Assembly (NCBI GenBank): GCA_017405525.1
Contig: JAFRAH010000033.1
Location: forward strand, 1 to 62,091
Direction: 5' to 3'
Length of the DNA: 62,091 nucleotides
From: Synergistaceae bacterium
Lineage (GTDB): Bacteria > Synergistota > Synergistia > Synergistales > Aminobacteriaceae
In this document: one piece after another, positions 32,801 to 42,121 of the stretch
Numbering within the stretch: position 1 is the first letter of the stretch
How the letters are laid out: every line of letters begins with the position of its first letter
Notes under the pieces: generated by a model
What the model was told of the DNA's origin: nothing
Database searches by the model: none
Seen by the model: the letters and a program-made list of their open reading frames with translations, nothing else
Translations under genes and position numbers: made by a program

Positions 32801-32892
32801 GAGTGAGTTCACCTCGTTGAAATTTTTGTGGAAATTTTAGCATTAACCGCCGCAAACGTCATTTACCCTTCGCCGAATACCTCACTGACTCC

Positions 32893-32920
32893 TTGATTTG
32901 TTCCCTGACTGTGTGATAAT
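32893..32920 (+). promoter_or_regulatory. Sigma-70-like promoter for the TMEM43 gene
   Basis: TTGATT (32893-32898), a 16-bp spacer and GATAAT (32915-32920) lie 34 bp before the ATG of the TMEM43 gene. Confidence 0.5.
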
Positions 32921-32954
32921 GGCCTCAAAATTTCAGAAGGAGGCAATAATTTTC

Positions 32955-34124
32955 ATGGCCTATACAGAAACGGAAAGCAAGAACTGGTTTACCCGCCTCA
33001 AGGAATCAGTTGCAGGCATTCTCACGGGAGTAATCCTAATCGCGCTGGCAACATGGCTCTTGTGGTGGAACGAGGAAGACACGTTCAAGACCGCCGGAGC
33101 AATCGGAGAGGCTGAACTCGTTACACAGGACGTGCAGGACATCTCACGCATTGACCCCGAACTTGAGGGAAAAGTCATTCACGCTGTGGGATATGCTGAC
33201 ACTCAGGAGACAGTCAGGGATAATCTCTTCGGAGTTGAGGCACGGGCAATCAACATTGAGCGCAAGGCTGACTTCTACCAGTGGGTTGAGCACGAGCACA
33301 CAGAGACCCGCAAGAAGCTCGGCGGCGGTGAAGAGACAGTGAGGACGTACACCTACTCTCAGGAATGGGCAGCAGATCCTGTGGACTCCGGGAGGTTCAA
33401 GGAGTTCGGCCACAACAACACGACACTAGCCATCATTAAGGACGAGACACTCTGGGCATCGCGCGTAACCTTCGGGGCATATGTCCTCCCTGACTTCCTC
33501 AAGCACAGGATAGGAGGAGCTCAATCCATGACCCTGCAGAATGTTGACGTGAACTCGCTGTCATCGGTCATCAACTCACAGGATTCCGACAAGCTCATAC
33601 TGATACACGTACAGGGCAGCACTGTGTACATTGGCCGCAACCCCGGAAGCCCTGAAGTCGGTGATGTCCGCATAACGTTCACGCAGACCCTCCCGTCGGA
33701 TGTCTCGGTGATTGCGCAGGTGATACGCGACACATTCGAGCCCTTCACCGCATCGAACGGCTACACGTTCAGCCGTCTTGAGATGGGCAAGGTCGGAACG
33801 GAAAAAATGTTCGGTGATGCACGCTCAGAGAATGACATAATGGCGTGGGTCTTCCGTGCAATCGGGGCAATCGGCGTGATTTTAGGGCTGTCCCTCGTGT
33901 TCAAGCCTCTTTCAGTGATTGCTGACGTTATCCCGATACTTGGGACTATCGTAGACGCAGGGGCAGGGTTCGTAGCGTTCGTGATTGGTCTTGCGTGGTC
34001 GCTGGTGGTGATTGCGGTTGCGTGGGTGAGGTTCAGGCCGCTCATTGCCGGGGGGCTTATTGCGGTTGCACTTGTCCTTGTGGCACTGTCCTACATGAAG
34101 GGACGGAAGACAGCCCAGGCTTAA
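32955..34124 (+). CDS. TMEM43-family membrane protein
   Basis: 389 residues from the ATG at 32955 (AAGGAGG about 11 nt upstream). One transmembrane helix near residue 20-40 (AGILTGVILIALATWLLWW) is followed by a large exported domain with GVEARAINIERKADFYQWVEH, the family hallmark, and then three to four helices at the end (about 290-380). Bacterial TMEM43 proteins have unknown function; the eukaryotic relative organises inner nuclear membrane proteins. Single-gene transcript closed by a terminator. Confidence 0.88.
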   Translation: MAYTETESKNWFTRLKESVAGILTGVILIALATWLLWWNEEDTFKTAGAIGEAELVTQDVQDISRIDPELEGKVIHAVGYADTQETVRDNLFGVEARAINIERKADFYQWVEHEHTETRKKLGGGEETVRTYTYSQEWAADPVDSGRFKEFGHNNTTLAIIKDETLWASRVTFGAYVLPDFLKHRIGGAQSMTLQNVDVNSLSSVINSQDSDKLILIHVQGSTVYIGRNPGSPEVGDVRITFTQTLPSDVSVIAQVIRDTFEPFTASNGYTFSRLEMGKVGTEKMFGDARSENDIMAWVFRAIGAIGVILGLSLVFKPLSVIADVIPILGTIVDAGAGFVAFVIGLAWSLVVIAVAWVRFRPLIAGGLIAVALVLVALSYMKGRKTAQA

Positions 34125-34147
34125 GGGCATAAATTCAGGCGTTGAGT

Positions 34148-34188
34148 AACGGCGGATGACTTGAGGGAAGTTGTCTGCCGTTATTTTT
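34148..34188 (+). terminator. Rho-independent terminator
   Basis: AACGGC(G)GA and TC(T)GCCGTT pair around an inner CTT/AAG stem and are followed by ATTTTT. It closes the TMEM43 gene. Confidence 0.82.
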
Positions 34189-34216
34189 GTGCTAAAGTTA
34201 CGGACGAGGTGAGAGA

Positions 34217-37200
34217 ATGTACAGCCTTGAGGAACTTTTCAGGAACAGCCCGCATAACGACTCAGCCTTCAGCCCCGAAGCTATAGCCGCAATTGAGGGC
34301 ATGATCTACACCAAGACACTGCGAGGCCGTGAAGTCCCGTATATCAGGTGCATCATCAGGGACAAGGAAGTGAGGCTTACCCCGGAGGAAGCAGTGAGGC
34401 AGCTCTACGTCTACACGCTGATTCATGAGTATGGCTACGAACCTGCACGCATAAAGCTCGAACACGGTATCAATTTCGGGCGGGAAGTGAAACGTGCTGA
34501 CATTGTGATATTCGAGAAGGATCATCCAACGTCAGAGTACATCATCGTAGAGGTCAAGAAGCCCAAAGTCCGCGAGGGAAAAGCACAGCTCAAATCCTAC
34601 TGCAACGCGTCAGGGGCAATCATAGGAGTGTGGACGAACGGCGAGCAGACAGAGCAGTACCGCCGCAAAGAACCCAACCATTTCGAGGACATACGGAGAG
34701 TCCCGAAAGCACACGAAAGACTCCGGGACGTTCTCGAAGAGCGCATGACGACAGCCGACCTTGAGCGCAAAAATATCCTCCGTGATGGCCGCAAGTCCCT
34801 CAAGGATATTATCCTCGCGATGGAAGATGAAGTGTTAGCCCACGCGGGAGTCGACGTGTTCGAGGAAGTCTTCAAGCTGATATTCACGAAACTTTACGAC
34901 GAGAAGAAGAACAGGAAAGGCTTCCTTGAGTTCGGGAATTTCGGGGACACTGACGAGGAACTCAAAGCGAACATTCAGGCACTCTTTGACCGCGCAAAAT
35001 CCGAGTGGCAGGGAGTCTTCGCCAATGACGAGAAAATAGCCCTCACTCCGTCCCACTTGGCTATATGCGTCTCATCGTTGCAGGAAGTCAAGCTCTTCAA
35101 CTCCAACCTTGACATTGTGGATGACGCTTTCGAGTACCTCATGACAAAGTCCCAGAAAGGCGAAAAAGGACAGTTCTTCACCCCCCGCTACGTTGTCGAT
35201 ATGTGCGTGAGGATGCTCAACCCGCAGGAACACGAGGCCATGATAGACACTGCGGCAGGGTCATGCGGATTCCCGGTGCACACGATATTCTACGTCTGGC
35301 GCAACATCCGCAAGAGGCTCGGACTCCCTGAAGCCGAAATGTTCACGTCAGAAGAAAATCCCGGAGAATGCACCGACTACGTGAGGGATAAAGTTTTCGC
35401 GATAGACTTTGACGAGAAGACAGTAAGAGTCGCAAGAACACTCAACCTCATAGCAGGGGACGGACAGACCAACGTCATGCACCTTAACACGCTGGACTAT
35501 GACTCATGGCCGGAGTCCACGAAGTCAGAAGAATGGATTGACACCTACAATGAAGGCTGGAAGGGTCTGCGGAAGCTCCGGGCAGTCTCAGGGTCAAACA
35601 AACACTTCAAGTTCGATATTGTGATGGCGAATCCTCCTTTTGCGGGCGACATAAAGCAGGGGAAAATATTATCCCGTTACGAGCTTGGGCAGGACGCGAA
35701 GGGAAATACCGTGAACAAAATCGGGCGTGATATTCTCTTCATCGAGCGCAACCTCCAGTTCCTCAAGCCCGGCGGAAGAATGGCAATCATATTGCCGCAG
35801 GGACGCTTCAACAATTCCAGCGACAAATACATACGGGACTTCATCGCGGGGCAGTGCAGGATACTCGCGGTTATCGGCCTCCATGAAAACGTCTTCAAGC
35901 CACACACAGGGACGAAGACGAGCGTGCTTCTTGTGCAGAAGTGGGATGATGAGCTTTGTCCGAGATGTGAGGATTACCCGGTGTTCTTCGCGACGATGAG
36001 GAAGCCGGGCAAGGACAATTCGGGCGAAAAGATTCTGCGCAAGGATGAGGCGGGGCGGCCTCTGCTGGACTCGCACAATCATGTGATAGTCGAGCATGAC
36101 CTGTACAATCACGAGGGGCTGACGGAGGACGGTATTGCGGAGGCGTTCATTGAGTTTGCGAAGAGGGAGGGACTGAGTTTTTTCGGGGATGCCCGCTTTG
36201 CTGAGGAACGTTACAGGGACTTGGTGAGCGGGCTTGAGGTGAGTGAAGTGATGCTTAGTCGGCTGGAGAATTACTTTACGCTTGGGGCTGAGTATTACGC
36301 GAAGGGGTATGTGGACTCGGCGCGTAAGGTTGAGGCTTGCGGGAAGGTTGAGACGCTGGGGGATATGGCGCGGATTATCACGGACGGGGATCACGGCTCG
36401 CCGGAATATTTTGACGAGGGGATTCCGTATCTCCTGAGTGAGACTGTGCAGACAGGGTACATTGAGACGGGGAAAATACGCTACATAACGCCTGAGAAAC
36501 ATATTGTCCTGCGGAAATCCGTAGCAAGGCCGGGCGATGTGCTGGTTACGAAGACAGGGGTATATTTCGGCAAGAGTGCTGTTATGCCTGACGATATACC
36601 TGAAGCTAACATGAGTTCACACGTTGCTATGATACGGCTGAAGGAAGGCTACAACCCCTGCTTTGTGTCGGCGTTCCTGAACTGTCATTACGGCTACTCA
36701 CAGTTGCGCAGGCGAGGGATAAAGGCAACCCGCCCGGAAATAGCGTTACTCGAATTTGACGATATACGAGTCCCGAAGATGTCCACCGAGTTTGACGCGC
36801 TAATCGAGTCCGCAACCCGCCGCGCCATGTCAGCCAGAACTGAATCCGAGTCCCACTACACCGCCGCGCAGTCCCTCCTCACCGACTCACTCGGCCATGT
36901 CCCCCAAGACCCCCGCAACACCGCCACCGTGTCATTCTCGCGGGCATTCAGCACAGGCAGGCTCGACGCGGAATACTTCATGCCCAAGTATGACGGGTAT
37001 CTTGCGTTCATTCACAGCTTCAAGGGCGGGTGCGCTACTATAGGCTCGCTGTTTAGTCAGGTAACGTCCAGATGTCCACGTGATGAGCCGTCATACCGTT
37101 ATGTTGAGATAGGCGACATCGACACAGGAACAGGGGCGGCCTCCTACAACGAAATAGACACTCCCGACCTCCCGGACAACGCAAAAATCATGACAAGGGC

Positions 37201-37615
37201 AGGGGATATTCTCGTCTCGAAGGTAAGACCTAACCGCGGGGCTGTGGCAATTCTGGAGGATGATAACTTGCTGGTAAGTGGTGCATTCACTGTTCTGCGT
37301 AAGAAATCGGAATATAGCTGTGAGACGTTGCAGGTTGTTCTGCGTTCGGATTTGTACAGGGAGCTTTTGTTGCGCTACAACGTAGGGACATCATACCCGG
37401 TCATAAAGGACGAAGATATACTGAATATGCCCGTGCCACTTCTTGACCACGACACCCAAGAGAAAATCTCCGGCCATGTGAGAGAGTCATTCACCCTGAG
37501 ACGGGAGTCCGAACGCCTCATTGCCGCCGCCGTGAGAGCCGTTGAGCTCGCAATAGAACATGATGAAGAGACAGCAATAACCTACATCAAGACACAGGAG
37601 GAATCACAATCATGA
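34217..37615 (+). CDS. Single-chain restriction-modification enzyme (nuclease, adenine methylase, two target-recognition domains)
   Basis: 1132 residues combining what type I systems split over subunits. Residues about 25-140 resemble the HsdR N-terminal nuclease, with the PD-(D/E)xK residues D95, E112 and K114 (EVK). Residues about 230-640 are an N6-adenine methyltransferase: SAM loop DTAAGSCG (344-351) and catalytic NPPF (472-475). Residues about 690-870 and 925-1120 are two HsdS-like target-recognition domains (GDILVSKVRPNRG and the like). No SF2 translocase domain is present, so it should cut near its site as type IIG enzymes do, rather than after long translocation. ATG with GAGGTG 6 nt upstream. 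The next gene overlaps its stop. Confidence 0.9.
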   Translation: MYSLEELFRNSPHNDSAFSPEAIAAIEGMIYTKTLRGREVPYIRCIIRDKEVRLTPEEAVRQLYVYTLIHEYGYEPARIKLEHGINFGREVKRADIVIFEKDHPTSEYIIVEVKKPKVREGKAQLKSYCNASGAIIGVWTNGEQTEQYRRKEPNHFEDIRRVPKAHERLRDVLEERMTTADLERKNILRDGRKSLKDIILAMEDEVLAHAGVDVFEEVFKLIFTKLYDEKKNRKGFLEFGNFGDTDEELKANIQALFDRAKSEWQGVFANDEKIALTPSHLAICVSSLQEVKLFNSNLDIVDDAFEYLMTKSQKGEKGQFFTPRYVVDMCVRMLNPQEHEAMIDTAAGSCGFPVHTIFYVWRNIRKRLGLPEAEMFTSEENPGECTDYVRDKVFAIDFDEKTVRVARTLNLIAGDGQTNVMHLNTLDYDSWPESTKSEEWIDTYNEGWKGLRKLRAVSGSNKHFKFDIVMANPPFAGDIKQGKILSRYELGQDAKGNTVNKIGRDILFIERNLQFLKPGGRMAIILPQGRFNNSSDKYIRDFIAGQCRILAVIGLHENVFKPHTGTKTSVLLVQKWDDELCPRCEDYPVFFATMRKPGKDNSGEKILRKDEAGRPLLDSHNHVIVEHDLYNHEGLTEDGIAEAFIEFAKREGLSFFGDARFAEERYRDLVSGLEVSEVMLSRLENYFTLGAEYYAKGYVDSARKVEACGKVETLGDMARIITDGDHGSPEYFDEGIPYLLSETVQTGYIETGKIRYITPEKHIVLRKSVARPGDVLVTKTGVYFGKSAVMPDDIPEANMSSHVAMIRLKEGYNPCFVSAFLNCHYGYSQLRRRGIKATRPEIALLEFDDIRVPKMSTEFDALIESATRRAMSARTESESHYTAAQSLLTDSLGHVPQDPRNTATVSFSRAFSTGRLDAEYFMPKYDGYLAFIHSFKGGCATIGSLFSQVTSRCPRDEPSYRYVEIGDIDTGTGAASYNEIDTPDLPDNAKIMTRAGDILVSKVRPNRGAVAILEDDNLLVSGAFTVLRKKSEYSCETLQVVLRSDLYRELLLRYNVGTSYPVIKDEDILNMPVPLLDHDTQEKISGHVRESFTLRRESERLIAAAVRAVELAIEHDEETAITYIKTQEESQS

Positions 37616-38085
37616 ACCCAACCGAAAAGGTACGCAATGCCCTCGACATGAAGGGAGCCTCAGACATTGAGATCAGGACGGTGGAGGATACCATATTCAC
37701 GGTGGAGGATGCCGCCCGGACAATCGGGGTGGACTCTGGGGAAATCCTCAAGAGCCTCGTGCTTGTGGCGGACAAGGTGAGGCCGTTCATCGTGCTGATG
37801 TCCGGGAGCAACAGGGTAGACGCTAAACTTGCGGCCAAAGCAATCGGCGGCAACAGGGCAAGGATGATGCCTCCTGATGAGGTGCTTGAACGTTACGGGT
37901 ATCACGTCGGGGGAGTTCCTCCAGTGGGATATGACGGGGAGATGAGGGCGGTAATGGATGAGGATCTTTTTGCGCACGGGGTGGTTTGGGCGGCGGCTGG
38001 GACGGATCATGCGTTCTTTCCTGTAGAGCCGGGTAGACTGCAGGAACTTACGGGAGGGATCAGGGCGAGAGTGAAGAAGGACTAG
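37612..38085 (+). CDS. YbaK/EbsC-family aminoacyl-tRNA deacylase
   Basis: 157 residues. YbaK/ProX fold: TVEDAARTIGVDSGEILKSLVL (about 29-50), VLMSGSNRVDAKLAAKAIG and a GVPPVGY pocket loop (about 100-106). These proteins hydrolyse mischarged tRNA such as Cys-tRNA(Pro) or Ala-tRNA(Pro). ATG overlaps the stop of the restriction enzyme (ATGA), an odd partnership that probably reflects shared transcription rather than shared function. Confidence 0.92.
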   Translation: MNPTEKVRNALDMKGASDIEIRTVEDTIFTVEDAARTIGVDSGEILKSLVLVADKVRPFIVLMSGSNRVDAKLAAKAIGGNRARMMPPDEVLERYGYHVGGVPPVGYDGEMRAVMDEDLFAHGVVWAAAGTDHAFFPVEPGRLQELTGGIRARVKKD

Positions 38086-38130
38086 CGGGGCAATCTCCCG
38101 TAGTCTTTTGGGGATTGCGGGAGAGGGTGC

Positions 38131-38670
38131 TTAGTGTTTTGCGTTCAGCTTGGAGTCGATTAGTGCCTCTATCTGTTCGAGGGTAATTGTAGGCTCAGGC
38201 TTGAAGATTTTCCTGACGAACCGCGCAATAGGCTCAATGAACACTACAACGGTTACCAGCATTGCGATGAAGGCTATACCCGTCCCTACGTAGCCTTCTA
38301 TCCTGTCAATCCGGCGGTCAATGGTATCAACTTTCCTTTCGAGGTTGTCAACCCGCCCGGTCAGCACATCGACTCTCGCCTCCAGCTTGTCAAACCTGCC
38401 GTCTACCCTTGCGAACCTGTCGTTTACTTCCGCGAACCTGCCGTTTACTTCCTCCCTGAACTCTGCGAACCTGCCGTTCACTTCCTCCCTGAACTCCGCA
38501 ATCTTGCCGTTCACTTCCTCCCTGAACTCCGCAATCTTGCCGTTAATCTCAACCCTGGACTGCCGAAGCTCCTTCAGCACTTCCTCATTGCCCAGCCTGA
38601 TTTCAGCCCTCAAAGCCCGCTGGTCTGCCTCGTAAACGTCCTTGCGAAGGTACACATCTTCACTTGCCAT
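38131..38670 (-). CDS. Coiled-coil membrane-anchored protein with 11-residue repeats
   Basis: 179 residues. A long charged coiled coil (about 15-130) holds 11-residue repeats of the type EVNGKIAEFRE, followed by RVDxLxxRVDxLER-like heptads, one transmembrane helix (IAFIAMLVTVVVFI, about 131-150) and a short basic tail. It looks like the DUF1640/bdr-like group of C-terminally anchored coiled-coil proteins; function unknown. Three 33-bp units in the gene are nearly identical. ATG with GGAG 11 nt upstream. Confidence 0.8.
   Translation of the reverse strand: MASEDVYLRKDVYEADQRALRAEIRLGNEEVLKELRQSRVEINGKIAEFREEVNGKIAEFREEVNGRFAEFREEVNGRFAEVNDRFARVDGRFDKLEARVDVLTGRVDNLERKVDTIDRRIDRIEGYVGTGIAFIAMLVTVVVFIEPIARFVRKIFKPEPTITLEQIEALIDSKLNAKH
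38437..38546 (-). repeat. 33-bp coding minisatellite
   Basis: Units beginning at 38448, 38481 and 38514 share CTTCCTCCCTGAACTC and differ at only a few positions. The 33-bp period keeps the coiled-coil reading frame, so copy-number change would alter coil length by 11 residues. Confidence 0.88.
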
Positions 38671-38723
38671 AATGTAACCACTCTCCTTTGTGCAGTATTC
38701 TAGCAGAAGAGCACGGGAGAATG

Positions 38724-39650
38724 CTATTTCTTCCTGCCCTCCATCTTCCTGGCAAGCTCCGAGAGAAATGCATACCCGATATTTCTTGCGGCATAAAGCC
38801 CGTCAAAGATCGAGACAGCCTCTGAGGACAACTCCACTACTTTCCTTTGGGCCTCGTCAAGCCCGTGAAGGAAAACGTAGTTCGTCTTTCCCATCTCGTC
38901 ATCACTCCCTACAGGCTTTCCTAGTTCCTGCTGTGTCCCTGTCCTGTTGAGTATGTCGTCTCTTATCTGGAACGCTATACCCAGACAGCTCCCGGCCCTC
39001 TCAAGCCTCTTCACGCTCTCACTGTCAGCACCCGCAAGGACTGCCCCGATCATCAGGCTGCTCTCAATCATGCAGGCTGTCTTGTGCTCGTTCACGAAGG
39101 CTATAACGTCATCAGTGATATTCTCCGCGTTCTCGCTCTCAATGTCCGCGCATTGACCCCCGGCCATCCCGTAGATACCTGCCTTCAGCGCAAGAACCTT
39201 CAGTGCCTCGATCACTCTTCCGTCATGGCCGAGACCTGTAGCCTTTAGTGCCGTCTCAAACGCAAGGTTGAGCAGCCCATCACCTGCAAGCGTTGCCATC
39301 CCTGCACCGTAAACCGCGTGAGTTGTCTTCCTTCCGCGCCTGTACATGTCGTTGTCCATTGCCGGGAGGTCATCATGAACGAGTGAGAACGTGTGTATCA
39401 TCTCCATTGCGGCCATGAACGGAGTTATGAGTCTCTCGTCATTTCCGCCGAACATCCTCCATGTCTCAAGCATGAGGACGGGGCGGAGTCTTTTTCCCCC
39501 GGCAAGTAGGCTGTAGTTCATCGCCTCAATCAACGTTTTCTGCAGCCCTTCAGCTTCAGGAAGGTAGCGCATGAGGACTCTTTCAGCGTAATCTTTCGCA
39601 TCATTAAGGTATTCTTCAAAGCGTTCGGACAAGGTTAAAGTCATCTCCAT
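38724..39650 (-). CDS. ispA: Short-chain polyprenyl diphosphate synthase (farnesyl/geranyl type)
   Basis: Condenses isopentenyl diphosphate with allylic diphosphates, feeding quinone and lipid-carrier synthesis. 308 residues; first aspartate-rich motif DDLPAMDND (93-101) preceded by HTFSLVH, GGKRLRP (51-57), and a second motif RDDILN where the last aspartate of DDxxD is shifted, then KPVGSDDEMGKTNY. Length and motif spacing fit the IspA group. Single gene on the minus strand, divergent from the MATE pump. Confidence 0.93.
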   Translation of the reverse strand: MEMTLTLSERFEEYLNDAKDYAERVLMRYLPEAEGLQKTLIEAMNYSLLAGGKRLRPVLMLETWRMFGGNDERLITPFMAAMEMIHTFSLVHDDLPAMDNDMYRRGRKTTHAVYGAGMATLAGDGLLNLAFETALKATGLGHDGRVIEALKVLALKAGIYGMAGGQCADIESENAENITDDVIAFVNEHKTACMIESSLMIGAVLAGADSESVKRLERAGSCLGIAFQIRDDILNRTGTQQELGKPVGSDDEMGKTNYVFLHGLDEAQRKVVELSSEAVSIFDGLYAARNIGYAFLSELARKMEGRKK

Positions 39651-39742
39651 AAATTAGGTTGGGATTATTGAGACATGATACCAGAAATTTTTACTGCCGG
39701 GCAATCTGTTATGATTAAGGCATTGAAGGAGTGATGAAATCC

Positions 39743-41116
39743 ATGAACACAAAGCATAGTGAAAACCGTGAAATTTTCGAGACATGGCCAATCCCGAAGG
39801 CATTACTTGAGCTTTCAGTGCCGATGATATTCGGGCAGCTAATAATTCTCATTTACAACCTTGCAGATACATTCTTCATTGGCCGAACGAACAACCCCTT
39901 GATGGTCGCCGGGGTGTCATTGTTGCTGCCGGTCTTCAACATCTCCATAACGTTCGCGAATCTCTTCGGCATTGGCGGCGGAACCCTAATATCCCGTCTC
40001 ATGGGTGCAGGACGTGATGACGAGGCAAAGACAGTATCAGCCTTCAGTTTCTGGATGACGATAATATCTGCCGGAATGTTCTCGCTCTTCATGTACGTGT
40101 TCATGACCCCGGTGCTCAGGACACTGGGCGCAAGTGATGACACCCTGACGTTCGCCCGTCAGTACACCTTCTGCGTTATCGTTCTGGGAGCAGTGCCCAC
40201 GATCCTGACCATGACGATGAGCAACTTCCTCCGCTCAACTGGTTATGCACGGCAGGCGGGGTTCGGTGTCTCAATGGGAGGCATCATCAACATATTCCTT
40301 GACCCTCTGTTTATGTTCGTTCTCTTGCCTGAAGGTTACGAGGTCTTGGGTGCGGGAATAGCTACGATGCTCTCGAACGTCATAATGTGCGTGTACTTCC
40401 TCGTTGTGATACTCAGGCAGAAGGGCAGCATCTTGTCTCTCTCAGTCAGGAACGTCATACCCTCGCGGAAGAATGCATACTCAGTTTTTGCTGTAGGAGT
40501 CCCTGCGGCAATCGCTGTAACGTTGTTCGACATAACCTACATCATCATAGACAAGCTGGCTTCAGGTTACGGTGATATACCATTGGCGGCAGTGGGAATA
40601 GTCCTCAAGGCTGAGCGTCTGCCACTGAATATAGGCATTGGGTTGTGTCAGGGAATGATGCCGCTAGCTGGCTACAACTATTCGGCCGGGAACTTTGCCC
40701 GGATGCACGAGACTGTGAGGGTGTCGAGGTTTGCGGGACTGGTATTCGGATTTGCGAGCGTGGCAATGTATGAGGTATTCGCGCCGTATATCATGAGGAT
40801 ATTCATTGCTGACGTTCAGACTGTGGAGCTTGGCACGAATTTTCTCAGGGCCCGGAGCCTGGCTACACCGTTCATGTTCATATGCTTCCACCTGGTGAAC
40901 TTCTTCCAGGCCGTCGGAATGGGAGGGAAGGCACTTGCCCTCGGCTCAGCGCGCTGGGTTGTCTTCAACATTCCGTTATTGTTCGTGATGAATTATGCCT
41001 TCGGGATGTATGGCATTGTCTGGACGCAGGTTGTTGCTGATGTGATGATGGTTGCTGTATCGTTGGTAGTGTATAATAATTTCGTCAACAAATTTTCACG
41101 GAAGGAACTTGACTGA
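39743..41116 (+). CDS. MATE-family efflux transporter
   Basis: 457 residues from the ATG at 39743, 11 nt after AAGGAG. Twelve-helix multidrug and toxin extrusion protein: LLELSVPMIFGQLIILIYNLADTFF-like opening (given here in parts), IGGGTLISRLMGAGR in the first half and a duplicated second half with LNIGIGLCQGMMPLAGYNY. It would export cationic compounds with sodium or proton exchange. The phase-variable glycosyltransferase begins 3 nt after its stop, so they share a transcript. Confidence 0.92.
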   Translation: MNTKHSENREIFETWPIPKALLELSVPMIFGQLIILIYNLADTFFIGRTNNPLMVAGVSLLLPVFNISITFANLFGIGGGTLISRLMGAGRDDEAKTVSAFSFWMTIISAGMFSLFMYVFMTPVLRTLGASDDTLTFARQYTFCVIVLGAVPTILTMTMSNFLRSTGYARQAGFGVSMGGIINIFLDPLFMFVLLPEGYEVLGAGIATMLSNVIMCVYFLVVILRQKGSILSLSVRNVIPSRKNAYSVFAVGVPAAIAVTLFDITYIIIDKLASGYGDIPLAAVGIVLKAERLPLNIGIGLCQGMMPLAGYNYSAGNFARMHETVRVSRFAGLVFGFASVAMYEVFAPYIMRIFIADVQTVELGTNFLRARSLATPFMFICFHLVNFFQAVGMGGKALALGSARWVVFNIPLLFVMNYAFGMYGIVWTQVVADVMMVAVSLVVYNNFVNKFSRKELD

Positions 41117-41119
41117 TAC

Positions 41120-42032
41120 ATGACTGAGGCTGTACATTCTTCAGCAAGCAAGCAAGCAAGCCTACCTCATTATAGCACACAAGGCGGATACTGTATTCAG
41201 TACACTTATACAGATGCTTGACCACCCGAAAAACGATATATTCATTCACATGGACGCAAAGACCAAAGACTACAATCCTGCTGACACACAGAAACTCGTG
41301 AAGGACAGCAGGATTTTTCATACACGTCGGGTAAAAGTATCATGGGGTGGATATTCTCAGGTTGAAGCCGCACTGATACTTCTTGAGGCGGCGACATCAC
41401 AGGGACAATACGAGCACTATCACCTTCTTTCAGGGCAGGATCTCCCCATAAAGCGGCAGGAAGAAATACAGGCATTCTTTGAGCGCAATCATGGGGTTGA
41501 GTTCATGAACTTCCAGAGTGAGACTTTCGGCCATGATGAATGGGTAAGGTACTATTACCCGCTTCAGGAAATGATTGGCAGACCTCGCAGAAAAATAAGC
41601 CGGGCAATAAGCAGGGTCTTCAGTAAAATTCAGTTTGCCATTCAGCGGGCTATCAGGATATACAGGAACAAGGGGGTAAAGTTCCAGAAAGGCACGGACT
41701 GGTTCAGCATAACTGACCAATTTGCGCGCTATGTTCTCAGCAATCGTGAATGGATACACAAAGTATTTCATGATACGTTCATGCCTACGGAAGTTTACAT
41801 GCATACGATTATGGTCAACTCTCCCTTTCGCAGTAAGCTCTACCAGAAAGAATTTATTGATGACCACGTGAAAGCAGTTGCTCGGCTGATAGACTGGAGG
41901 CGCGGAGGTCCCTACACGTTCAGGAGCTCAGACCTTGAGGAGATACGAAGCTCTGAGGCCATGTTTGCCCGGAAATTTGATGAGAATGTTGATTCTGAAG
42001 TCGTCAGGAAAATTCAGGAGCTCTATTCATGA
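41120..42032 (+). pseudogene. GT14 (core-2/I-branching type) glycosyltransferase, phase-off by a GCAA repeat
   Basis: An ATG at 41120 opens a frame that runs into four GCAA units (41144-41159) and then stops. Deleting one unit joins it exactly to the large frame: MTEAVHSSASKQ followed by AYLIIAHK, the true start of core-2/I-branching enzymes, then NDIFIHMDAK, VSWGGYSQVEA, HYHLLSGQDLPIK and a late DWFSIT. The ON form would be 302 residues; the OFF form may still give an ATG-41214 product lacking the first strand. Such enzymes add branch sugars in capsule or surface glycans. Tetranucleotide slippage is the standard phase-variation device. Currently OFF in this sequence. Confidence 0.85.
41144..41159 (+). 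repeat. (GCAA)4 simple-sequence repeat at the start of the GT14 gene
   Basis: Four perfect GCAA units, plus two further matching bases. Three units put the gene in frame; four do not. Confidence 0.92.
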
Positions 42033-42121
42033 CGGGGATATGCCTTTGCTTGCAGTGAAAATATTTCGGTGATATTCTTGCACGTAAAATTTTCACATCA
42101 CATCACAAAGAAGGAATATCA

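Noticed and set aside
38086-38130. Stem-loop GCAATC(T)CCC/GGGGATTGC between ybaK and the coiled-coil gene as a terminator
   Set aside because: The stem is fair but no T run follows on either strand, so it was not listed.
42033-42121. T-box riboswitch before thrS
   Set aside because: The gap is only 89 bp and has neither the T-box sequence nor a terminator stem.
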